DNA of 64,000 bases. Source: Lutraria lutraria (Eukaryota; Mollusca; Bivalvia; Venerida; Mactridae). A program made the position numbers and the translations under genes. Of this stretch, positions 22,627-35,200 are shown in pieces. Under the pieces are notes generated by a model. That model did not search any database and had not been told where the DNA came from. It was given only the letters and a program-made list of their open reading frames with translations. Position 1 is the first letter of the stretch, and every line of letters begins with the position of its first letter. The stretch covers positions 17,739,528 to 17,803,527 of the forward strand of contig OZ026851.1 in assembly GCA_964023205.1 (NCBI GenBank), written 5' to 3'.

Positions 22627-22648
22627 ATATATATATATATATATAATA
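22627..22648. repeat. (AT)n microsatellite
   Basis: CATATATATATATATATATA run. A second (AT)n run ends the element at 13133-13153. Confidence 0.9.
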
Positions 22649-22714
22649 AATACTATCTCCTATTTCAATGTGAAAAAAATCATATTTGACCAACATCATC
22701 CATAAAAATTATCA

Positions 22715-23125
22715 TCTGTAGAATTATCATGTGTATAATCATCATATGTAAATTATCATATGTAAAATTATCATATGTAAAATTATCATCTGTAAAATTA
22801 TCATGTATAAAGAAATCATATGTAAAACTATCATGTGTAAAAGAATCATATGTAAAACTATCATGTGTAAAAGAATCATATGTAAAATTATCATGTATAA
22901 AATTGTCATAATTATGTAAAGTATCATTTGTAAAATTATCATGTATAAAATTATCATGTGTAAAAGAATCATATGTAAAATTATCATGTGTAAAAGATTC
23001 ATATGTAAAAGTATCATATGTAAAAGTATCATACGTAAAAGTATCAAAATTATGTAAAAGAATCATGTGTAAAATTACTGAAAATTATCTCATGTAGAAT
23101 TATCATATGTAAAATTATCATTATT
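22715..23125. repeat. Degenerate 15-bp tandem repeat (ATCATATGTAAAATT)
   Basis: About 25 imperfect units of ATCATATGTAAAATT / ATCATGTGTAAAAGA. A 15-bp period leaves several frames open on both strands (repeats of HDNFTYDSFT or MILLHMI type). These are artefacts of the repeat. Confidence 0.9.
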
Positions 23126-23278
23126 TTTGAGACATCCAGGATGCAGGGTATTGCACTTACTCGAGGCCAACTTTGATGCCTGTTTCCATGGTTAATCAAA
23201 AGTACACATCATGACATAAAAGGAGGCACTGCCCCAATCTTGATCAAACAGAATTTTAAGCCCACAAGCCAATCAGGA

Positions 23279-23625
23279 ACAGTTTTTTTTTGCATTTTGG
23301 GAATATGACCCATACCCTTGGGATTGGGAATTTTCGCGGTGTTTTAATCAAAATTGGGAAAAAATGTATAACTACAGTTTTTGCAAAGTTCAACTTACTC
23401 TACTTATTCTCCTATAGAAGAGTAGTAGAATAAGGTATTTACTACCAAAAGTGATGTTAATGAACTTATAAAATTAATAAAAAAAAATTTTTTGGGGGAT
23501 TGGGAATTTTTGTCTGTGAATTGGGAAAAAAAAGATACTATTTTCCATTGGGAATTTGACCGAATTTCGGCTATAAAATCTCGCTAGTCCAGAAAAAATT
23601 GAGCTCCTGAAAAATAATGTATTGA
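23279..23625. mobile_element. Dispersed hAT-type MITE with TTCCCAATCC-rich interior, copy 1
   Basis: CATTTTGGGAATATGACCCA, TACCCTTGGGATTGGGAATT and CCATTGGGAATTTGACCGAA are found, inverted and in the same order, at 27.46-27.77 kb. The copy here has an extra roughly 20-bp inversion-like segment around CTATAGAAGAGTAGTAG, and its outer right end is eroded. Confidence 0.7.
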
Positions 23626-24441
23626 AATACTCTTGTCAATAAAACTTGTTCAGGTACAATGCAAATATAGGGCAGATAGTTTCTTTTATGGTCAGTTTTC
23701 TTAACTGTTGTTTGTTCGTGCCTTAATTCTCAACAAATGTCCAGTTTATTGTCACTGTACATTAGATGAGCTAACACATTAATTGACCATCCATTATGGT
23801 CAATACAACTCAATGGTAGAAGGACCTTTAAACTGTTTATTTATTGAAACCTCCAAGTGACAGAGACGCCAAAAATATTTGTAATGTCAATGTTTAAATG
23901 CAATCATATTTAGATTTATATTTCTGTTATGTAAACAATCCTCCATCAAATCCTTAAAGATATTACACAAATATAAATTTTTATACATGTATTATGCAGA
24001 ATGTATAAATTAATTAACAATATTCTCATATTTGTAGATAAACTTGTAAACTTCATCACAGACTGAACGGCTACTTTAGTTTTAGCCACTAGTTCAGATA
24101 CGATTTATATGCCGACAATAAGTGTCGACATTGAATTAAATCGGATAATCTCGATATTCAATAGACGTCTCGTCATAGCTGGATTTTAAAGACTTAAATT
24201 TTAGACATTTGAAATAAAATCTAGACTATATTTGTATACTCAAACTTTGCCCTAATTTCCTGTACCCATGTCCTGATCAAACTCATAGAGATGATGTTTA
24301 AGTGAGAATGAACAATTTCCATCATGTAGCCTTCATATCATACCAAAGAAACCAAAACTTGTATTTACTATTTCTAAGACACAGAAAAATGTTTTAAAAA
24401 ATATCTTTAATTTCCAGTCCAGTCAAAATTACCTACCATAA

Positions 24442-24742
24442 CAGTGTTTTTTCTTGTGAGGTGGGAATGATTTTGGGTCTGAGATTCATCTTTTTCCCTG
24501 TTTGAAATTTTCCCTTCAGTAGTATTTTATTTATGTTGAAAACATTTTTGGTGAAAATATCATTAAATCAACCTGTAGGAGAGCTCTTTGTCTGTGACCA
24601 TCAAGGTTATAACCTATGGTAATTAAATGTAGTACGGATTATGTATGCACTGTCTTGTTATTGTTCCCCCATTCCACTCTAGATGTTATTTTCCCCTTTC
24701 TAAGGGCCCTGCCACATTTTCCCCATAGGGTGAAAAACACTG
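24442..24742. mobile_element. Short MITE with CAGTGTTTTT ends
   Basis: CAGTGTTTTTTC at the left and GTGAAAAACACTG at the right are inverted repeats bounding 301 bp. The interior holds TTTTCCCCTTTCTAAGGGCC and similar C-runs. No target duplication is visible. The ends fit hAT-type MITEs. Confidence 0.6.
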
Positions 24743-24749
24743 TATAAAA

Positions 24750-26630
24750 TAGTTCATAGCTTGTTCCAAAGTTATAGAGTGCCGTGCATCAATTAAAGAA
24801 GGAAATCACAGTAACTGGTTGGTTTCATTGTGCAATAAATGATACTTCACACATGTCAGTGAAAATGCTATCAAATGCCAATCATGAAAGCTAAATGAAA
24901 CATTTTGGTTGCTAAAATCTTCCCAAAGAATTTGGCAAAAAACCCCAGTAAACTAATCAAATTCTTGTTAATCCTTTGACAAGTCTTCTTAAGTATGTCA
25001 TAAGTAGGGCCGGGTTGCACGAAATCCTGGTGCACGGTACAAGCGACACATACAAAATGTCCCGGGTAAACAGTTTTATCTGCATATAAGTCAGGATTCA
25101 ATAGTTAATTGGTCTGATAAAAGAATAAATTTCAATTAAAATGTGTGAACACCTGCTCAGAGTTGGCAAGAAACTAAAGTATATTTACCCTTTTCTATTC
25201 AAATCAGGGTAACAGACGAGGGAGGAACCAGCAGGTTAATCCAATCAAACAATTCAACCTGTGAAAATAAAAAAAGGGAACCAGGAGGTTAATCCAATCA
25301 ATCGAATTTCGGCGGAAGATTTGATAGATTGAGAGCCCTGTGAAAGAAACAATTTGTGTATGCCTATAAAAAGAAACAGTCAGACCAGACAGTCAGAATT
25401 ACAGTCTTCAAAATTCATTGATTAGCCAGACAAACAAATGATACTTTACCAGTCAGACAGATACATTTGGCGACCTAGTAACATTTGAGACTAAGTTTTA
25501 CAAAAATTAAATATTTCTTGAGGTTTTCAATAGATTGCAAGGATCATGCCGCTATCTTCAATTTTCAATAATCAAAATAAAAATATATCCGTCAGACCCC
25601 CTCGATCAGACATCAATCATTACGTGATAATCAACACATTAATCTGTCTACTGATACTGTTATTTTAACAGGTACGAAACAATACATCAAACAAGATGTT
25701 TCCCATATTACATGACTGAAATACAAATCTGGTAAACAAAATATAAACAGGTAAATAAATAGCCTATTGTTCATTGTTTACTTTATAAATGGACCTTTCA
25801 TTATATTTACAGCAGACAGGTCAATATCATCTTATTGTGTTTAGCAAACAAAATAAATTGGTATGGTTGGAATTGAGACATTTAATCATGACAAGTACAT
25901 ACCAACTACTAAATTCTTCCAAATAAACATTTCTACCCTTCATAAGAAAAATGAAATTTGCGACTCACCATAAATGCTGAAAATATCTTTCAAATTATGC
26001 ATAATTTGTCCAAAATTCATTCCACCAAAACTGCATATAAACTCTATTAAATAAATTGTCTGTGGGTGCATTTATTATGGGTCCTTATAAGGGAGCATTC
26101 GGTAGTTGCAAATTATGCACAACTGCAACTGTGGGACATGAAATAGTGACAGAGTTTGAATAGAATATTCTGCTCTTTGAATCAATGACTTTTTGCAAAT
26201 CAAGACTTCAATATTCATTATACTACAAATACCAAGTGACTGTAAATGGAAAGATTTTTATAATCCACCTCCGTCTATTTTAACTTAAACAATGTTTGCA
26301 TTAGTAAAATAATTGTATGGTATTTGATTAATAAGTTGAAACAAGCATGTATACTTGAATAACCTATTTTTTCTGGGGTTTTAATCTTGCACGTCTTTTG
26401 GTGACTTTTCAAGTTTTAACAGTGGGGCGTATATACATAAAGGTAGAACCACCAATTAACCCTCTGTAAGCTAGCTCAGGACAGATTTCTCACATGTGAT
26501 ATTTGGTCCTCTGGGGGGGGGGGACTTAAACTTTCAGGGTTGAGGGGCTCATTCTCTCTATCATCTAAGTGGAATATCCATGTATCATGACGGCTGATAA
26601 AGTTTAAGATATACGTGACTTAAGATCAGC
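24750..26630. other. No gene seen; a near-direct 27-bp repeat and a G run
   Basis: GGAACCAGCAGGTTAATCCA (25225) and GGAACCAGGAGGTTAATCCA (25279) are a short direct repeat. A 12-G run lies at about 26514. The short minus-strand frame at 24871-25101 has no support. Confidence 0.45.
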
Positions 26631-26659
26631 AACACTAAAGCTTCTCTGATTGGTTAGTT

Positions 26660-27062
26660 CTGAGTACCATCATATAATTGTGCAGCAGTATGACTTGCAA
26701 GCAGGAGGTCGCGGGTACATGCAGGTGCATTGGTAACCTTTTTTTATTTATCAGACTGACAACTGAAATAACAATGTGTTCAGCATATTCTACAGTCAAG
26801 AAGACATAATGCATGTTGTTAAAAACACTTATAGTTTCAAACTGCTCGATTCTATTTTTCAATAATCGCAATTCCAGGTCGTGGCAGGTCATACCCTTCC
26901 ATGGAAATTTGACAACAAAGTTCGATTTTCCTCCACTTTTGGAGAAGTTGCCTGTTCCTTGTGGAAGGATAAGTAATAACTAGTAGATCTACTGGTTAGA
27001 ATACTGTCCAGGAAAACTAATTATGTGAACCGGCAGCTGACAATAGAATAAATGTACAATAA
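26660..27062 (+). mobile_element. Degenerate SINE with split head and core
   Basis: AGGAGGTCGCGGGTACATGC near 26704 resembles a damaged B-box region. At 26938-27035, AGTTGCCTGTTCC, TACTGGTTAGAATACTGTCC and TATGTGAACCGGC align to the core domain of the 11.6 kb SINE. About 200 bp of unrelated DNA separates them, and no clear A box remains. Confidence 0.4.
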
Positions 27063-27456
27063 AAACAAACCTGAAATGTGTTTAAGTTATTATACAACTT
27101 CGAAAGAATTTGAGAAGAGTAAATATTGGTCCCTTGAATAAAGGCTGAATAAGCTAAAACTTGCAAAATTTAAAGTTAAAATGTAATTCATAATATCTGG
27201 TAGATGTGCATTAGATGATACCAAAAAGCTCAACCAACTCTAGGCACCATTTTTCAAACTCAAATGTATATTTTGTTTGGACTAATAATTTCCTCAAAGT
27301 AGTAAGTTTTGGCTCAGTGAAATGAAGACATTTTGGTAGAGGTTCACTTGTCATGTTCCCAATTCTGTTAAAGTTGATAGTAAACTCATACCTTCACTTC
27401 CTGTTCACTGTAAAACACGACTGACCCTTAAAACTTCGTAATTATATGTAATAATA

Positions 27457-27760
27457 CAGGGATTTTTTGGGGGCAATTTTATAGCCAAAATTCGGTCATA
27501 TTCCCAATGGAAAATAGTATCTTTTTTTCCCAATTCACAGACAAAAATTCACAATTTTTTAATTTTATGAGTTCATTAACATCACTATTGTTAGTAAATA
27601 CCTTATTTTGCTACTGTTTTATGTGTAAATTAGTAGAATAAGTTGAACATTGCAAAAATTGTAGTTATGCATTTTTTCCCAGTTTTGATCAAAACACCGC
27701 TAAAATTCCCAATCCCAAGGGTATGGGTCATATTCCCAAAATACCGAGAAAAAACCCTGT
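27457..27760. mobile_element. Dispersed hAT-type MITE, copy 2 (inverted, better ends)
   Basis: Ends CAGGGATTTTTTGG and AGAAAAAACCCTG form a terminal inverted repeat. Flanks TAATAATA and TAATAGAG may be a decayed 8-bp target duplication. The interior matches 23.28-23.6 kb in reverse. Confidence 0.7.
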
Positions 27761-28324
27761 AATAGAGTTAGTTTTCCTTCATTAGGTTTAACTCTTTAGC
27801 GAAGTGGTTAAGTGTTAATTTATTTTAAGTTTTATGTTGAAGATGTTTTTATTAAAGATGTATTATACAATCCCATCTCGCAAATAAGAAATTCATTCCG
27901 CAAGATCGAGTGCATTCCATACTTTATATCTATCAGGTAGTGCGGAGTAACGGTTAACTGGTGTCCTCGCCCTGCTAGTGTCTTTAAGCCATTTCCATGT
28001 ATATAGTAGCAAAGTGTACTATGAATGAAACTTTTGTGCAGATGAATACTGAATTATTAAACTCAATAGTTTTACAGTTGGAAATGCCATTACAATGTGA
28101 TTATTAAGCTTTTGCTTCTAAAAATGGTTTAATTAAAAGTCATTTTATTTTATGGATCAAATAACCCATAACACTGACTAACTTAATTTAAAAAACAATT
28201 CTATTTCTAGCATGACAAAGAGATGAGTCAAATTTCAGGAGGCAAATCTGACAATTTTTTTTGACAAGACACAAAATTTTAAGACGATATAATACGCTCA
28301 AATTATCGCGCGCGCTCGAACACA

Positions 28325-28378
28325 AGGGAGGTAACTAAAATAAATTTACAAACAAGCACAGCAGAGTTGTCTCCCTTA
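28325..28378. repeat. Inverted AAGGGAGGTAACT / AGTTGTCTCCCTT pair
   Basis: Two 13-bp arms with one mismatch, about 28 bp apart. The AGTTATCTCCCTT motif also occurs at 17792-17806 inside the pogo-like element and as GGGGAGATAACTC near 7883. It recurs in several unrelated contexts here and is familiar from mollusc sequence. Confidence 0.6.
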
Positions 28379-28429
28379 ATTGAACTCAATAAATTATATG
28401 CAAGTCACTCTTACAATTGTATTGCTTAC

Positions 28430-28579
28430 CTATACATCAGCGTTGGCTGGAAATTAAAAATAAGATGATTGAGCCCCATTATTGACGTTGTGATCCTCTG
28501 TGTTAACTCTTCTAGGACGCGAGTCCATTTTTGTAGTATTAATACCCCCAACTTCCAAATTACACGCGATGGCAGACAT
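28430..28579 (-). CDS. Small ORF and possible 5' exon beside the satellite
   Basis: On the minus strand, ATG at 28579 opens 41 codons (MSAIACNLEVGG ... NNGAQSSYF) to a TAA at 28454. It is followed by TTTCCAGCCAACGCTGATGT and ATAG|GTAAGC, a strong donor at 28430. Either the ORF is an upstream ORF in a non-coding first exon, or TTTCCAG is an acceptor of a 17-nt exon. The region is richer in CpG than the rest of the left flank, as expected near a promoter. The plus-strand frame over the same bases is longer but has no splice or domain support. Confidence 0.25.
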
Positions 28580-28737
28580 TGGGGTAGCTGTTTTACGTTT
28601 AGTGTTCGTTATCTGAGCGGTCTCTTAAGCATGACAATGTGTTGCTTTTCAACGTCGTTTATGACATATTCTATAAAGTTCATGTGTTTATACCGGAAAT
28701 GGCTGTCCGGAAATGGAGAATTTATTCCGGCTGAACT

Positions 28738-28782
28738 GGTTCTCGTGCACCAAACTACAGACAAGTCAACGAGAACCACTTT
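28738..28782. repeat. Smaller inverted repeat related to the hairpin at 29021
   Basis: CTGGTTCTCGTGCACCAAAC at the left and GACAAGTCAACGAGAACCA at the right. The outer roughly 10 bp pair perfectly. The reverse complement aligns to 28990-29053 with a short insertion (around CTGCATCATGGAAC), so the two are diverged copies in opposite orientation. Confidence 0.7.
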
Positions 28783-29020
28783 ATATCCTGTCATCAAATT
28801 GAATAATAATAATATCACCTTGGTTAATTTTAAATTCTATACAATTTTTTAAAATTATTTTATTTGAACAAATAACCTCGCTGTTCTCTAAATTGCATAG
28901 ATAATTACTTGGCTTTTTTACGTAGTTCGTGAAACAAGCTAACAGATTCCGGAGTTGTCGACCGTTGTCTCTCTAGGTACCATACTAAACTGGTTCCCGT
29001 TGACTTGTGTGTACAAAGCC

Positions 29021-29088
29021 CTTTGGTGCACTGCATCATGGAACGGGAACCAGTTTAGGTTCCCGTTCCATGTTGCAGTGCACCAAAG
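29021..29088. repeat. Near-perfect hairpin: 31-bp arms, 6-nt loop
   Basis: The left arm 29021-29051 (starting CTTTGGTGCACTGCATCATG) and right arm 29058-29088 pair at 30 of 31 positions around the loop AGTTTA. The hairpin sits about 40 bp from the SINE B box and just outside the satellite. A related inverted pair lies at 28738-28782 (ends CTGGTTCTCGT / ACGAGAACCA), and CTGGTTCCCGTTGACTTG at 28990 matches the reverse of that pair, so 28738-29088 is a nest of related inverted copies. Confidence 0.9.
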
Positions 29089-29094
29089 CTTTAG

Positions 29095-29206
29095 ACAGCT
29101 TCGTCGCATGTTAAATTTGGACCTGCGTGGGTTTCGAACTCACAGCGATAAGAGGCTAAGCATTATTAGTAAGAGACCAGAACCCCTAAACCACGGAGAG
29201 TCAGCT
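29095..29206 (-). mobile_element. tRNA-like SINE head, progenitor of the 43-bp satellite
   Basis: On the minus strand, an A box TGGTTTAGGGG (29183-29193) and a B box AGTTCGAAACC (29130-29140) lie 42 nt apart, the normal layout of a tRNA-type Pol III promoter. Sequence beyond the B box (GCATGTTAAATT, read on plus) matches the SINE at 10.6 kb, so this is a family member and not a chance match. The A-box half is the first unit of the satellite. The B-box half appears only here. The right end of the SINE has become the array, so the element's 5' boundary is not defined. Confidence 0.8.
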
Positions 29207-32200
29207 TATAAGTAAGAGACCAGAACCCCTAAACCACGGAGATTCAGCTTATAAGTAAGATACCAGAACCCCTAAACCACGGAGAGTCCGCTTATAAGTA
29301 AGAGACCAGAACCCCTAAACCACGGAGAGTCAGCTTATAAGTAAGAGACCAGAACCCCTAAACCACGGAGATTCAGCTTATAAGTAAGATACCAGAACCC
29401 CTAAACCACGGAGAGTCCGCTTATAAGTAAGAGACCAGAACCCCTAAACCACGGAGAGTCAGCTTATAAGTAAGAGACCAGAACCCCTAAACCACGGAGA
29501 TTCAGCTTATAAGTAAGAGACTAGAACCCCTAAACCACGGAGATTCAGCTTATAAGTAAGAGACCAGAACCCCTAAACCACGGAGATTCAGCTTATAAGT
29601 AAGAGACAAGAACCCCTAAACCACGGAGATTCAGCTTATAAGTAAGAGACCAGAACCCCTAAACCACGGAGAGTCCGCTTATAAGTAAGAGACCAGAACC
29701 CCTAAACCACGGAGATTCAGCTTATAAGTAAGAGACAAGAACCCCTAAACCACGGAGAGTCCGCTTATAAGTAAGAGACCAGAACCCCTAAACCACGGAG
29801 AGTCCGCTTATAAGTAAGAGACCAGAACCCCTAAACCACGGAGAGTCCGCTTATAAGTAAGAGACCAGAACCCCTAAACCACGGAGAGTCCGCTTATAAG
29901 TAAGAGACCAGAACCCCTAAACCACGGAGAGTCCGCTTATAAGTAAGAGACCAGAACCCCTAAACCACGGAGAGTCCGCTTATAAGTAAGAGACCAGAAC
30001 CCCTAAACCACAGAGAGTCCGCTTATAAGTAAGAGACAAGAACCCCTAAACCACGGAGAGTCCGCTTATAAGTAAGAGACTAGAACCCCTAAACCACGGA
30101 GAGTCCGCTTATAAGTAAGAGACAAGAACCCCTAAACCACGAAGAGTCAGCTTATAAGTAAGAGACAAGAACCCCTAAACCACAGAGAGTCCGCTTATAA
30201 GTAAGAGACCAGAACCCCTAAACCACAGAGAGTCCGCTTATAAGTAAGAGACCAGAACCCCTAAACCACGAAGAGTCAGCTTATAAGTAAGAGACTAGAA
30301 CCCCTAAACCACGGAGAGTCCGCTTATAAGTAAGAGACCAGAACCCCTAAACCACAGAGAGTCAGCTTATAAGTAAGAGACAAGAACCCCTAAACCACAG
30401 AGAGTCCGCTTATAAGTAAGAGACTAGAACCCCTAAACCACGGAGATTCAGCTTATAAGTAAGAGACCAGAACCCCTAAACCACGGAGATTCAGCTTATA
30501 AGTAAGAGACCAGAACCCCTAAACCACAGAGAGTCAGCTTATAAGTAAGAGACAAGAACCCCTAAACCACGGAGAGTCAGCTTATAAGTAAGAGACAAGA
30601 ACCCCTAAACCACGGAGATTCAGCTTATAAGTAAGAGACCAGAACCCCTAAACCAAGGAGATTCAGCTTATAAGTAAGAGACTAGAACCCCTAAACCACA
30701 GAGAGTCAGCTTATAAGTAAGAGACAAGAACCCCTAAACCACGGAGAGTCCGCTTATAAGTAAGAGACAAGAACCCCTAAACCACGGAGATTCAGCTTAT
30801 AAGTAAGAGACCAGAACCCCTAAACCACGGAGATTCAGCTTATAAGTAAGAGACCAGAACCCCTAAACCACAGAGAGTCAGCTTATAAGTAAGAGACAAG
30901 AACCCCTAAACCACGGAGAGTCCGCTTATAAGTAAGAGACAAGAACCCCTAAACCACGGAGATTCAGCTTATAAGTAAGAGACCAGAACCCCTAAACCAC
31001 GGAGATTCAGCTTATAAGTAAGAGACTAGAACCCCTAAACCACGGAGAGTCCGCTTATAAGTAAGAGACCAGAACCCCTAAACCACGGAGATTCAGCTTA
31101 TAAGTAAGAGACTAGAACCCCTAAACCACGGAGAGTCAGCTTATAAGTAAGAGACCAGAACCCCTAAACCACGGAGATTCAGCTTATAAGTAAGAGACCA
31201 GAACCCCTAAACCACAGAGAGTCCGCTTATAAGTAAGAGACAAGGACCCCTAAACCACAGAGAGTCCGCTTATAAGTAAGAGACCAGAACCCCTAAACCA
31301 CGGAGATTCAGCTTATAAGTAAGAGACTAGAACCCCTAAACCACGGAGATTCAGCTTATAAGTAAGAGACAAGGACCCCTAAACCACAGAGAGTCCGCTT
31401 ATAAGTAAGAGACCAGAACCCCTAAACCACGGAGAGTCAGCTTATAAGTAAGAGACAAGAACCCCTAAACCACGGAGAGTCAGCTTATAAGTAAGAGACC
31501 AGAACCCCTAAACCACGGAGATTCAGCTTATAAGTAAGAGACTAGAACCCCTAAACCACGGAGAGTCAGCTTATAAGTAAGAGACAAGAACCCCTAAACC
31601 ACGGAGAGTCAGCTTATAAGTAAGAGACCAGAACCCCTAAACCACGGAGAGTCCGCTTATAAGTAAGAGACCAGAACCCCTAAACCACGGAGATTCAGCT
31701 TATAAGTAAGAGACCAGAACCCATAAACCAAGGAGATTCAGCTTATAAGTAAGAGACCAGAACCCCTAAACCACGGAGATTCAGCTTATAAGTAAGAGAC
31801 AAGAACCCCTAAACCAAGGAGATTCAGCTTATAAGTAAGAGACCAGAACCCCTAAACCACGGAGATTCAGCTTATAAGTAAGAGACAAGAACCCCTAAAC
31901 CACGGAGAGTCCGCTTATAAGTAAGAGACCAGAACCCCTAAACCAAGGAGATTCAGCTTATAAGTAAGAGACAAGAACCCCTAAACCACGGAGAGTCAGC
32001 TTATAAGTAAGAGACAAGAACCCCTAAACCACGGAGAGTCCGCTTATAAGTAAGAGACCAGAACCCCTAAACCACGGAGAGTCAGCTTATAAGTAAGAGA
32101 CTAGAACCCCTAAACCACGGAGAGTCCGCTTATAAGTAAGAGACCAGAACCCCTAAACCATGGAGAGTCAGCTTATAAGTAAGAGACAAGAACCCCTAAA

Positions 32201-35200
32201 CCACGGAGATTCAGCTTATAAGTAAGAGACAAGAACCCCTAAACCACAGAGATTCAGCTTATAAGTAAGAGACAAGAACCCCTAAACCACGGAGATTCAG
32301 CTTATAAGTAAGAGACTAGAACCCCTAAACCATGGAGAGTCCGCTTATAAGTAAGAGACCAGAACCCCTAAACCACGGAGATTCAGCTTATAAGTAAGAG
32401 ACCAGAACCCCTAAACCACGGAGATTCCGCTTATAAATAAGAGACCAGAACCCCTAAACCACGGAGAGTCAGCTTATAAGTAAGAGACCAGAACCCCTAA
32501 ACCACGGAGAGTCAGCTTATAAGTAAGAGACTAGAACCCCTAAACCACGGAGAGTCCGCTTATAAGTAAGAGACCAGAACCCCTAAACCACGGAGATTCA
32601 GCTTATAAGTAAGAGACAAGAACCCCTAAACCATGGAGATTCCGCTTATAAGTAAGAGACAAGAACCCCTAAACCACGGAGAGTCCGCTTATAAGTAAGA
32701 GACCAGAACCCCTAAACCACGGAGATTCAGCTTATAAGTAAGAGACAAGAACCCCTAAACCATGGAGATTCAGCTTATAAGTAAGAGACAAGAACCCCTA
32801 AACCACGGAGATTCAGCTTATAAGTAAGAGACAAGAACCCCTAAACCACGGAGATTCAGCTTATAAGTAAGAGACAAGAATCCCTAAACCATGGAGATTC
32901 AGCTTATAAGTAAGAGACAAGAACCCCTAAACCATGGAGATTCAGCTTATAAGTAAGAGACAAGAACCCCTAAACCACGGAGATTCAGCTTATAAGTAAG
33001 AGACCAGAACTCCTAAACCACGGAGATTCAGCTTATAAGTAAGAGACCAGAACCCCTAAACCACGGAGATTCAGCTTATAAGTAAGAGACAAGAACCCCT
33101 AAACCACGGAGATTCAGCTTATAAGTAAGAGACAAGAACCCCTAAACCATGGAGATTCAGCTTATAAGTAAGAGACAAGAACCCCTAAACCATGGAGATT
33201 CAGCTTATAAGTAAGAGACTAGAACCCCTAAACCACGGAGATTCAGCTTATAAGTAAGAGACCAGAACCCCTAAACCACGGAGAGTCCGCTTATAAGTAA
33301 GAGACAAAAACCCCTAAACCACAGAGATTCAGCTTATAAGTAAGAGACCAGAACCCCTAAACCACAGAGATTCAGCTTATAAGTAAGAGACCAGAACCCC
33401 TAAACCACAGAGATTCAGCTTATAAGTAAGAGACCAGAACCCCTAAACCACAGAGATTCAGCTTATAAGTAAGAGACAAGAACCCCTAAACCACAGAGAG
33501 TCCGCTTATAAGTAAGAGACCAGAACCCCTAAACCACAGAGATTCAGCTTATAAGTAAGAGACAAGAACCCCTAAACCACAGAGAGTCCGCTTATAAGTA
33601 AGAGACAAGAACCCCTAAACCACGGAGAGTCCGCTTATAAGTAAGAGACCAGAACCCCTAAACCACAGAGATTCCGCTTATAAGTAAGAGACCAGAACCC
33701 CTAAACCACAGAGATTCCGCTTATAAGTAAGAGACAAGAACCCCTAAACCACGGAGATTCCGCTTATAAGTAAGAGACTAGAACCCCTAAACCACGGAGA
33801 GTCCGCTTATAAGTAAGAGACCAGAACCCCTAAACCACGGAGATTCCGCTTATAAGTAAGAGACCAGAACCCCTAAACCACGGAGAGTCAGCTTATAAGT
33901 AAGAGACCAGAACCCCTAAACCACGGAGAGTCAGCTTATAAGTAAGAGACCAGACTCCTAAACCACGGAGATTCAGCTTATAAGTAAGAGACAAGAACCC
34001 CTAAACCACGGAGATTCAGCTTATAAGTAAGAGACCAGAACCCCTAAACCACGGAGAGTCAGCTTATAAGTAAGAGACCAGAACCCCTAAACCACGGAGA
34101 GTCAGCTTATAAGTAAGAGACCAGAACCCCTAAACCAAGGAGATTCAGCTTATAAGTAAGAGACAAGAACCCCTAAACCACGGAGAGTCCGCTTATAAGT
34201 AAGAGACCAGAACCCCTAAACCACGGAGATTCCGCTTATAAATAAGAGACCAGAACCCCTAAACCACGGAGAGTCAGCTTATAAGTAAGAGACCAGAACC
34301 CCTAAACCACGGAGAGTCAGCTTATAAGTAAGAGACTAGGACCCCTAAACCAAGGAGAGTCAGCTTATAAGTAAGAGACCAGACTCCTAAACCACGGAGA
34401 TTCAGCTTATAAGTAAGAGACAAGAACCCCTAAACCACGGAGAGTCAGCTTATAAGTAAGAGACCAGAACCCCTAAACCACGGAGAGTCCGCTTATAAGT
34501 AAGAGACCAGAACCCCTAAACCACGGAGAGTCAGCTTATAAGTAAGAGACCAGACTCCTAAACCACGGAGATTCAGCTTATAAGTAAGAGACAAGAACCC
34601 CTAAACCACGGAGATTCAGCTTATAAGTAAGAGACCAGAACCCCTAAACCACGGAGATTCAGCTTATAAGTAAGAGACCAGGACCCCTAAACCACGGAGA
34701 TTCAGCTTATAAGTAAGAGACCAGAACCCCTAAACCACGGAGATTCAGCTTATAAGTAAGAGACAAGAACCCCTAAACCACGGAGATTCAGCTTATAAGT
34801 AAGAGACAAGAACCCCTAAACCACGGAGATTCAGCTTATAAGTAAGAGACCAGAACCCCTAAACCACAGAGAGTCCGCTTATAAGTAAGAGACCAGAACC
34901 CCTAAACCACGGAGATTCAGCTTATAAGTAAGAGACAAGAACCCCTAAACCACGGAGATTCAGCTTATAAGTAAGAGACCAGAACCCCTAAACCACGGAG
35001 AGTCCGCTTATAAGTAAGAGACCAGAACCCCTAAACCACGGAGAGTCCGCTTATAAGTAAGAGACCAGAACCCCTAAACCACGGAGATTCAGCTTATAAG
35101 TAAGAGACCAGAACCCCTAAACCACGGAGAGTCAGCTTATAAGTAAGAGACCAGAACCCCTAAACCACAGAGAGTCAGCTTATAAGTAAGAGACCAGAAC

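Noticed and set aside
22680..23066. Repeat protein rich in HDNFTYDSFT on the minus strand
   Set aside because: Produced by the degenerate 15-bp tandem repeat; overlapping frames on both strands are equally open.
28469..28852. 127-codon plus-strand frame left of the satellite
   Set aside because: No domain, splice or leader signal, and it overlaps an inverted repeat. The minus strand has the better splice-site evidence.
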